Of a stretch of DNA of 64,000 nucleotides, positions 23,608 through 30,649 are shown piece after piece. Position numbers and translations under genes: made by a program. The stretch is from Verrucomicrobiaceae bacterium (GTDB lineage: Bacteria; Verrucomicrobiota; Verrucomicrobiia; Verrucomicrobiales; Verrucomicrobiaceae): the NCBI GenBank assembly GCA_947466075.1, contig CANIBP010000036.1:1-64000 (forward strand), given 5' to 3'. Numbering within the stretch: the first letter of the stretch is position 1; every line of letters begins with the position of its first letter. The notes below the pieces were generated by a model. It had not been told where the DNA came from and did not search any database. It was given only the letters and a program-made list of their open reading frames with translations.

Positions 23608-25377
23608 ATGGACAAAGCTCTCGAAAATTGCTTTCATCGACTTTTAACCTCCCTCTCAAGCCCTTTTGTCATGCTGATCAGTTCTTCACGCCTCACTTAC
23701 ATTTTTAATAATTTGCTGCTGATTGCTTTCGCAATCAGTTGTTTGATGACCCAGCAAGCGAACGCTCAATTTGGTGTTTCGCCATCCCAAACCAGCAACT
23801 TCTTCAACGACTTTCGTAACCGTACCAGTCAAATGAAAAAGACTGCGCAGGCCGCTCAGTCGGCTCGCAGCGGTGACGTTGTTTATGATTATGAAAAAGG
23901 TGCTTACGTTAGTCAGGAGGAACAGGAGGGTTTTCAGGGTCTACAACAATTGCTCCGATCTGACCGTGAGATTTCGCAGCCTTCAGTAAGAAGTGGCAGT
24001 TCTGCTTTCGCTGCACGCTCAGTCGGTGACTACACTACCTATTCAGGTCAATATAACCAAGGTTTGAGTTACTTCGCACCTTCCTACACCTCGGATCCAT
24101 TCATGTCTGGTAAGCGTAATATGAAACTGGGACCTGTTAACGTCGGTCTTGGTCTCTACCAAGGGTTCGAGTATAACAGCAATGTTCGGCGGGCACCTAT
24201 TCCCGTTTCTGATTTCATCAGCAGCACGCTATTGAACGTGAACGCCAACTACCGGCTCACTCAAAACAATGTTTTGAGCATCACGGCGGGCCTCGGCGTG
24301 GATCATTATTTCGACCATCCTGAATTTGCTGCTTATGGCAATGGTAACTACCTGATGAACATCCTGCCAGGAAGCACTCTAGCCTTCGATATTAAGGCGG
24401 GTCCTGTTTATATTACCATCTATGACCGCTTTTCTCTGCGTCCCGCAGTGAATAATGCCTTCGTGGGTGGAGCAAATAATTCCAGTTTTGGGGTTTTCTC
24501 GAATGATTTTGGTATTGCCGCCAACTGGCAAATCAATTCTGCTTGGGCGTTGGCTTTAAATCTTACCAACAATGATTCCAAGGCGTTGGGAAGCAATAAT
24601 CAGCAATTCAATCGTACCATGAATTCGCTGCATGCATCTCTGACATACAGTCCAACCGCCACTTGGATTTTAGGAACGGAAGGCGGGGTTTCTTTTCTGA
24701 ACTACCAACAACCCACCCTCAATGACGCCACCATGTTCAACTGGGGGGCATTCGTTAGCGTGCCTCTAGGTAAATCGACAGTCATCAAGCTCTCTGGTGG
24801 TTTGCAGATATTCGACTTCAAAATGCCAACAGTATTTTCACCGATTGGCCCTGGTGATACCAGCGACCTCAATGGTTACTATTACAATCTAAGCATCACC
24901 AATCAGCTCAATGCTCGTTTCAGCCACACGCTGACAGTGGGACATGAATCCTCGATTAACCTGGCATCCAACTACGTCACATCCGATTTTATCAACTACG
25001 GCCTCTCAATGATTGCGTGGAAAGGCGGACGTTTTTCGCTCTCAGGCTACTATGAGCACTCAACGCCATCCCTCACCAATTCCACTTTCGCTGGCACGGG
25101 GTATAAGCTTAACCAGTATGGCTTTGATTTCTATTATACACACCAACTTACCTCGAAGCTTCGATTTGGTTCCGGTTATCACTTTGGCAGCGCTGATTAT
25201 AACGGAATTACCGGTAGAGACACTTTTCAGCATGGCTTTTCTTTAGATTTGAATTACGCCGTGTCTGCTAAAGCAGGCATCAACATTGGTTATCGCTATT
25301 TCCTCACAGATACCAAGCAAGCAATTGCTGACTCTACTCAGTCTCGCGTGATTATTGGGCTAAACTATAATTTCTAG
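23608..25377 (+). CDS. Outer-membrane beta-barrel protein of an exopolysaccharide export cluster
   Basis: A 589-residue protein with a late signal peptide (FNNLLLIAFAISCLMTQQANA, cleaved before QF). A first region of about 100 residues is Gln/Ser-rich and helical. The rest alternates amphipathic strands rich in Tyr/Asn/Gly (NVGLGLYQGFEYNSNVRRA, FSLSGYYEHSTPSL, FGFDFYYTHQLTSKLRFGSGYHFG) and ends in an aromatic terminal strand IIGLNYNF, as in outer-membrane barrels. It is probably the outer-membrane pore or scaffold for the polysaccharide handled by the next two genes. The ATG at 23608 has a ribosome site; the ATG at 23671 would give a more ordinary signal peptide. Confidence 0.7.
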   Translation: MDKALENCFHRLLTSLSSPFVMLISSSRLTYIFNNLLLIAFAISCLMTQQANAQFGVSPSQTSNFFNDFRNRTSQMKKTAQAAQSARSGDVVYDYEKGAYVSQEEQEGFQGLQQLLRSDREISQPSVRSGSSAFAARSVGDYTTYSGQYNQGLSYFAPSYTSDPFMSGKRNMKLGPVNVGLGLYQGFEYNSNVRRAPIPVSDFISSTLLNVNANYRLTQNNVLSITAGLGVDHYFDHPEFAAYGNGNYLMNILPGSTLAFDIKAGPVYITIYDRFSLRPAVNNAFVGGANNSSFGVFSNDFGIAANWQINSAWALALNLTNNDSKALGSNNQQFNRTMNSLHASLTYSPTATWILGTEGGVSFLNYQQPTLNDATMFNWGAFVSVPLGKSTVIKLSGGLQIFDFKMPTVFSPIGPGDTSDLNGYYYNLSITNQLNARFSHTLTVGHESSINLASNYVTSDFINYGLSMIAWKGGRFSLSGYYEHSTPSLTNSTFAGTGYKLNQYGFDFYYTHQLTSKLRFGSGYHFGSADYNGITGRDTFQHGFSLDLNYAVSAKAGINIGYRYFLTDTKQAIADSTQSRVIIGLNYNF

Positions 25378-25452
25378 TCAAGTGGTCGAATCATGTCTCA
25401 ACAGAAGGGCCTTGTTTTATTGATTGCTTGAGGTGATTAATATTACCGTTAA

Positions 25453-26181
25453 ATGTCCGTTTTAATTATGAGATTTGCCCTTTTGCCTTTTATCGTCTTT
25501 GCGTTCATTGCCCTGAATGTTAATGCACAGGATCCAGGTTTTCGTGCTGCTGGGGCACCGACTACATCTAGGCAAGCGAGCCAAACGGGAGATGTTAACA
25601 AAGGTGCTGCGGTACTGACCTCAATGGATGTATTGGATAACAATCGTCCGATTTCAGCAGGTGACACGATTAGCATACGGATTCTCGAGGACAGACGTGA
25701 TGCCCTGCAACAGATGGTTGCGGTGACAGGAGAGGTGCAGGCGCCTTATGTGGGCTTGGTCAATGCCAGAGGTAAGACCTGTCGCGACCTCGCCTATACC
25801 ATCAAGAAAGAGCTCGAAAAGAATTTTTTCAAAAACGCTACCGTGGTCATTGCCATCGACAAATTGAACGAAAGAACGCAGATGGAGGAACGAGAGGTGG
25901 ATCTGGAGTTCTACGTCATGTTTGGGTTCGTTGCTAAACAGGGAAAATATGATCTCCCCTCTAATGAAGATATCACAATTAGTCAGGCCATCCTTAGGGC
26001 TGGTGGATTTGCGCAGTTTGCTAATAAGCAAAAAGTTAAAATCATCCGCAAGACACCCCAAGGAAACAAATCCATACTAGTTAACGTGGACGGCATCATG
26101 CAGCAGGGGGATATGGAGAGGGATATCTACATTCGGAAAGATGATGTGATCATTGTGGATGAGCTAAACTGGAATTTCTGA
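25453..26181 (+). CDS. Polysaccharide export protein (Wza-like, Poly_export/SLBB)
   Basis: A 242-residue periplasmic protein with a signal peptide (FALLPFIVFAFIALNVNA). The Poly_export domain starts at NRPISAGDTISIRILEDR and ends at VVIAIDKLNE. An SLBB-like domain follows (FYVMFGFVAKQGKYDLPSNEDITISQAILRAGG) with a terminal IYIRKDDVIIVDE. There is no lipobox Cys and no outer-membrane helix as in Wza (379 aa), so it may need the upstream barrel protein to form the exit channel. It lies 75 bases after that gene. Confidence 0.85.
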   Translation: MSVLIMRFALLPFIVFAFIALNVNAQDPGFRAAGAPTTSRQASQTGDVNKGAAVLTSMDVLDNNRPISAGDTISIRILEDRRDALQQMVAVTGEVQAPYVGLVNARGKTCRDLAYTIKKELEKNFFKNATVVIAIDKLNERTQMEEREVDLEFYVMFGFVAKQGKYDLPSNEDITISQAILRAGGFAQFANKQKVKIIRKTPQGNKSILVNVDGIMQQGDMERDIYIRKDDVIIVDELNWNF

Positions 26182-26388
26182 GTCCTGTCGGTGTGTTTGC
26201 CAAACATCCAAGACAATTGGAAGAACTCATTATTTAGAAGGCGGCGCACTTAAAATCGAACATCTGGCGTATCTTGAAATCCAATGCCTTAACCGCAACT
26301 TTAAGCGAGTCTGTAAATCCGGTGATGCTTCGAGCGGATCTGCCAATGCGGTTACACCCGAAATGTCGTTTTTGATTTAGCCAACATC
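26182..26388. other. 207-bp gap inside the exopolysaccharide export cluster
   Basis: No coding frame, repeat or terminator is apparent. The gap is large for one operon, so the kinase gene may have its own promoter. Confidence 0.25.
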
Positions 26389-28575
26389 ATGGAACAAACT
26401 CTCAATCTACCCGGCCAGGTACAATCAAGTACCCTCAGCCGCATTCACGAGGCTTCAGCCAAATTCCAGCGCTACAAGATTCTGCTTCGTCGGCGCTGGT
26501 GGTTCTTGCTCCTTACTGCAAGTATCGGTGTTTGTGTTCAGGCTCTTCGTATTACCGGACGCCCACAGGAATTCCGTTCGCTGGCCAAACTTGTGGCGGG
26601 TGGACAGATGGTGTTCAATGACAATGTCACCTGGCGTGAGCAGCAGGCGGATTTTTATGGCACAATCATCGAAACCGTTGAAAGCGCAGAGATGAAACGT
26701 CGCGCTTTGGAGCGTGTGCGAGCTTTGAATCCAGACATGAAGGATTCTGATGTGGAGATTCGCGTGGCTCAGACCAAGGGGTCGGCTATTTTCAACATTT
26801 TAGCCACAGGATCTGAGCCCAAATACACCAAGGTTTTTCTCGATTCGCTACTCGACGAGTTCATTGCATTTAGGCAGGCCATTCGCGAACAAGCTCAGGG
26901 AAAGGTTCTACAGCAATTTGTTCAAGAAGTAGTGAGCAAACAGAAGGTCATGGAAGAAAGCATGGAAAGGTTGGCTAAATTCAGAACAGCCAACAATATT
27001 ATCACGATTACCAATGGTAACAACGCCGCTGCAACTTTCCTGAACAACCTTCAGGCACAGCGCGAGAATCAGCGCACCACCTACGAGGAGTTAAAACTAG
27101 CCCTCGCTAATGTGGATGCTGCCATGGAGGCACGTGAGCGCTCCCTAAATGCAGGAACTGTTGCGCCACTAACTCCTTCCAAGACAAATGAAAGTGTTCA
27201 GCCATCGGGAGTAAAATCCGAGGCCGCTCCAGGTAACTACGGCATGACCATGGCTGAGCAGGACTATTTACGCACAAAATCAAAAATTAACGAATTGAAG
27301 ATCAAGCTTGATTCCCTGCTCATTCAATTCAAAGAACAGCATCCGCTGGTTCAAGATATTACAGAAGAACTTGGGACACAAAAGGCAATGCTTGATTCAA
27401 ACGCGAATCAGATTCAGCAGGAAATGCGTTCTCAGATGGGGGATATACAGCGGCGCATGCAGGTATTGGAAGCACAGATCGGCGAAAAACAAAGGGAGGC
27501 TCTTGATCTAGGAGGGAAAATCGCTGAGGACGAAAAATTGGGGAAAGCGGCTGAAACTGCAAAGATGGCCTATGAAAAACTGTTTGAGAAAGTCGAACAA
27601 ATTCAAAGCGTCTTCAACTCACAGGCTGACTACGTGGCTATTCAAGAACGCGCCACCCCTGCATCTGAAAACGTTGAAGACTGGGTGATGCCCATTGTGA
27701 TGGGCCTAATAGCTGGGGTTGGCGCTGGGATTGTGATACTTCTACTTTTTGACCGTCTTGATGATCGCATGAACTCCTTCAGCGAGTTTCAAGCGCTGTT
27801 TCCTAACGAAGCAGTTCTTGGACAAGTGCCTGAACAGAGAAATCGCAGTGACGTGGCTCTTTTGCGTCCAAATGATGATCGCCATCTTTACGCCGAAGCA
27901 TTTCGCAACGTCCGCTCTTCCATTCTTTTCAAAAACTGGCAAGGCAAGCCGCCGAAGACCATTCTCATCACAAGTGCGGTGCCTAATGAGGGCAAAACCA
28001 CCATCACTTCGAATCTTGCTGTCACAATGGCGCTCGCTGGAGCTCGGGTGCTCCTTGCTGACTGTGACCTTCGACGCGGTGGCGTGAGTGAATTGTTCAA
28101 ACTGCCCTCTTCTCCTGGTTTGAGCGAGGCATTGCGTGGCAAACTACATTGGCGTGATGCTGTACAGGAAACGAGCACGCGTAATCTCGATCTATTGGCT
28201 CGTGGCGATGTCTTCGATCAAACTTCCGAAATGCTACTATCCAAAACCGCCGAGGAAATGCTGCGTGAGATGAGCGAAGAATACGATTACGTCATCTTTG
28301 ACAGTGCTCCTGTGTTGGTGGCGGATGATACGGCTAGCTTCGCTCCGAAACTCGACTCGATTCTTTTTGTGGTGCGTATGTCCTCCACAATGGCTCGTCT
28401 TTCTGGCAAGGCACTAGATCTACTTTATGAGCGTCAGGTGAACATTGGTGGTGTGATTCTCAACCGTTCCAGCTCGAATCTGAAAGAGTACACCTACTAC
28501 AATTACGCCAGCTATTACTACGCTCCGGTCAAAGGGGCTGTTGCTCCCCCAGAGCCGAACGTCGCAAAGTCTTGA
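26389..28575 (+). CDS. Wzc-like polysaccharide co-polymerase with BY-kinase domain
   Basis: A 728-residue inner-membrane protein. TM1 is near residues 37-53 after RRRWW. A long periplasmic part has coiled coils (about 180-430), including a Pro/Ser insertion near 265-285. TM2 is at about 431-455. The cytoplasmic tyrosine kinase has ITSAVPNEGKTTITSNLAV (Walker A, about 531-540), VLLADCDLRRGG (Walker A'), DYVIFDSAPVLVADD (Walker B) and a Tyr-rich tail (EYTYYNYASYYYAP) that is the autophosphorylation cluster. It controls chain length and export of exopolysaccharide together with the two genes upstream. It is followed by a strong terminator. Confidence 0.93.
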   Translation: MEQTLNLPGQVQSSTLSRIHEASAKFQRYKILLRRRWWFLLLTASIGVCVQALRITGRPQEFRSLAKLVAGGQMVFNDNVTWREQQADFYGTIIETVESAEMKRRALERVRALNPDMKDSDVEIRVAQTKGSAIFNILATGSEPKYTKVFLDSLLDEFIAFRQAIREQAQGKVLQQFVQEVVSKQKVMEESMERLAKFRTANNIITITNGNNAAATFLNNLQAQRENQRTTYEELKLALANVDAAMEARERSLNAGTVAPLTPSKTNESVQPSGVKSEAAPGNYGMTMAEQDYLRTKSKINELKIKLDSLLIQFKEQHPLVQDITEELGTQKAMLDSNANQIQQEMRSQMGDIQRRMQVLEAQIGEKQREALDLGGKIAEDEKLGKAAETAKMAYEKLFEKVEQIQSVFNSQADYVAIQERATPASENVEDWVMPIVMGLIAGVGAGIVILLLFDRLDDRMNSFSEFQALFPNEAVLGQVPEQRNRSDVALLRPNDDRHLYAEAFRNVRSSILFKNWQGKPPKTILITSAVPNEGKTTITSNLAVTMALAGARVLLADCDLRRGGVSELFKLPSSPGLSEALRGKLHWRDAVQETSTRNLDLLARGDVFDQTSEMLLSKTAEEMLREMSEEYDYVIFDSAPVLVADDTASFAPKLDSILFVVRMSSTMARLSGKALDLLYERQVNIGGVILNRSSSNLKEYTYYNYASYYYAPVKGAVAPPEPNVAKS

Positions 28576-28596
28576 TCAATTCAAAGTAACAAAAAA

Positions 28597-28619
28597 GGCG
28601 TGGGAGATAATCCCACGCC
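28597..28619. terminator. Bidirectional Rho-independent terminator
   Basis: A perfect 9-bp stem GGCGTGGGA/TCCCACGCC with a GATAA loop, flanked by A6 on the left and TATTTT on the right. It separates the convergent kinase (ends 28575) and peroxiredoxin (ends 28639) genes and can act in both directions. Confidence 0.9.
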
Positions 28620-28638
28620 TATTTTGATTAAGGCAACT

Positions 28639-29109
28639 TCAAGCTAACTTGGCGAGCGCGCCTTTCACGGCATCGAAGTTAGGGAGATCCTTCGGCGTGG
28701 CGGTCTGTTCGGCGTATTGGATGGTGCCATCTTTGTCGATGACGAAGGCGGCGCGGGCGGAGGTGTCGCCTATGCCAGCGAGGCCGGGGAAGAGCACGTC
28801 GTAAGCCTTGGTGGTTTCTTTGTTGAGGTCACTGACGAGCGTGATGCCGATTTTTTCTTTCTGCACCCAGGCTTCCTGCGCGAAGGGGCTGTCCACGCTG
28901 ATACCGATGACGTCGGCGTTCAGGTCGCTGTAGCTGCTAAGGCCTGCAGTGATATCGCAAAGCTCTTGCGTGCAGACGCCGGTGAAGGCGAGTGGGAAGA
29001 ACAAGAGGACGGTGTTTTTACCGGCTGCGAGCGAGACGTCGTTGAGACCGGAGGCATTTTTGGACTTGAGGGTGAAGCTAGGGGCTTTGGAGCCGACGGA
29101 GAGTGCCAT
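28639..29109 (-). CDS. Peroxiredoxin (AhpE/Bcp-like)
   Basis: A 156-residue thioredoxin-fold peroxidase that reduces hydroperoxides. The peroxidatic Cys is C46 in PLAFTGVCTQELC; C51 may be the resolving residue. VLLFFPLAFTG and DTSARAAFVIDKDGTI are standard family strands. The TGVCTQELC form is closer to AhpE/1-Cys types than to AhpC (FVCPTE). It converges with the exopolysaccharide kinase and shares its terminator. Confidence 0.9.
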   Translation of the reverse strand: MALSVGSKAPSFTLKSKNASGLNDVSLAAGKNTVLLFFPLAFTGVCTQELCDITAGLSSYSDLNADVIGISVDSPFAQEAWVQKEKIGITLVSDLNKETTKAYDVLFPGLAGIGDTSARAAFVIDKDGTIQYAEQTATPKDLPNFDAVKGALAKLA

Positions 29110-29178
29110 TAGGATAGAGGTGTTGAGGTTTAGGAGGTTCGTTGAACCTCCGCCATCAAGCCCAGTTCACCCACTTGG

Positions 29179-30600
29179 TCAAGCGAGCGGCAGCAGTTCC
29201 TTGATCGGGTCGCCAAAGGGCAAAATGGGCATCGGGCGGCCTTGGAAGTCGTCAAAGGTGTCGTTCGGGTCGATGCCGAGGTGTTGGTAAACAGTGGCCC
29301 AGAGGTCATTGGGGCTCATCGGGCGCTCGATGGGAAATTCGCCGCGCGGATTCGTCGCACCGATGATCTGGCCGGTCTGCATGCCACCGCCGCTGACGAT
29401 GAAGGACATCGCCTGCGGCCAGTGATCACGTCCCGGCTGGCTGACGCCAGTCTGCGTGCCGATTTGCGTATTGATCTTCGGCGTGCGGCCAAATTCGCCG
29501 GTGATGATGACGAGCACGTCTTTGTCGAGTCCACGTTGGTGGATGTCCTCGATCAAAGCGCTAGCGGCTTGATCATAGACGGGCATGCGCCAGCGGGCAT
29601 CGGCATACATATCGCAGTTCACGGCGTGGCTATCCCAATTGTAAGTGCAGTTCTTGGGGATGGTCGTTGAGAAGGGATTTTCCCACACCATCGTGACGAA
29701 ACGGCTGCCAGCTTCGACAAGGCGGCGAGCCATGAGACCGCGCTGGCCATAGGTGCTGTAGCCGTAGCGCTCGCGCACTTTGGTGGACTCTTTGCTGAGG
29801 TCGAAGGCATCGCGCACGGCGGGGGTGGTCAGCATGCCAACGGCACGCTGACTGAAGGTGTCCATGGCTTCCATGAGCCCACTGCGGTCCATCTCGCGCT
29901 TGAGGTTGTCCATGCCCTTGAGCAAATGGACGCGGTCATCGAGGCGTGACTCCATGTCGGGCGTGAGGCCGATGTTTTCGACTTTGAACTTCGGGGAGCT
30001 GGGATCGCCGGCCACCATGAAGGGAGAGGCTGATTGGCCCAGATAAGAGGAGCCCATGGCAAAGGTGTCGATGCCCTGACGCCCACCATCCACACCGGCC
30101 ACGCAGACCGGCATGGCGTTGCCCGCGCGTTGCAGCTTGCGACTGACGATGGATGACACAGACGGCGCATCATTCACCGTGCCCACCGGTGTGGCAGGGA
30201 CACGTCCGGTCATGAAGCGCTTGTGCCCGCCACCGTGGTCCGCGAACTCATGATGCACGCTGCGGATGATGTTGAACTTGTCGGCGATCTTGGCCTGAAG
30301 CGGAAACAACTCGCTGATGTGTGTGCCGGGCACTTTCGTGCGGATGGGATTGAGCACACCGCGATACTCAATGGGCGCATTCGGCTTCATGTCGTAGCTT
30401 TCGAGCTGCGACATGCCACCAGGCAGCCACACGAAGATCACCGACTTGTCCTTGAGCCGCTTGCCTGCCGCCTTGGCGATGGTTTCAGCGCGCAGTGTGT
30501 CAGCCAGTGACCAACCACTGAGGCCGAGTGCGCCCATCGACAAAAAACTACGGCGTGAAAGTGGGCCGGCGCAGCGTGAAGATGAGGATGTGAATGGCAT
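29179..30600 (-). CDS. DUF1501 family protein with Tat signal
   Basis: A 473-residue sulfatase-fold protein of the DUF1501 family, abundant in Planctomycetes and Verrucomicrobia. The Tat signal is LSRRSFLSMGALGLSGWSLA at about residues 14-33. Then come KSVIFVWLPGGMSQLESYDMKP, PTKVPGTHISELFPLQAKIAD-type strands, HHEFADHGGGHKRFMTGR, VIITGEFGRTPKIN and GRDHWPQAMSFIVSGGGMQTGQIIGATN. The family is often paired with cytochrome-containing DUF1549/DUF1553 proteins; here its upstream neighbour on the same strand is the PVC-type cytochrome protein. The physiological substrate is not established. Confidence 0.93.
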   Translation of the reverse strand: MPFTSSSSRCAGPLSRRSFLSMGALGLSGWSLADTLRAETIAKAAGKRLKDKSVIFVWLPGGMSQLESYDMKPNAPIEYRGVLNPIRTKVPGTHISELFPLQAKIADKFNIIRSVHHEFADHGGGHKRFMTGRVPATPVGTVNDAPSVSSIVSRKLQRAGNAMPVCVAGVDGGRQGIDTFAMGSSYLGQSASPFMVAGDPSSPKFKVENIGLTPDMESRLDDRVHLLKGMDNLKREMDRSGLMEAMDTFSQRAVGMLTTPAVRDAFDLSKESTKVRERYGYSTYGQRGLMARRLVEAGSRFVTMVWENPFSTTIPKNCTYNWDSHAVNCDMYADARWRMPVYDQAASALIEDIHQRGLDKDVLVIITGEFGRTPKINTQIGTQTGVSQPGRDHWPQAMSFIVSGGGMQTGQIIGATNPRGEFPIERPMSPNDLWATVYQHLGIDPNDTFDDFQGRPMPILPFGDPIKELLPLA

Positions 30601-30649
30601 GGATGTCGAAAATACGCCGGAATAGTTGAAAATCTCTCAGGCAGACCAG

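Noticed and set aside
25378..25452. Possible short dyad TCAAG...CTTGA between the barrel and export genes
   Set aside because: Arms are five bases and about 45 bases apart; not a plausible terminator.
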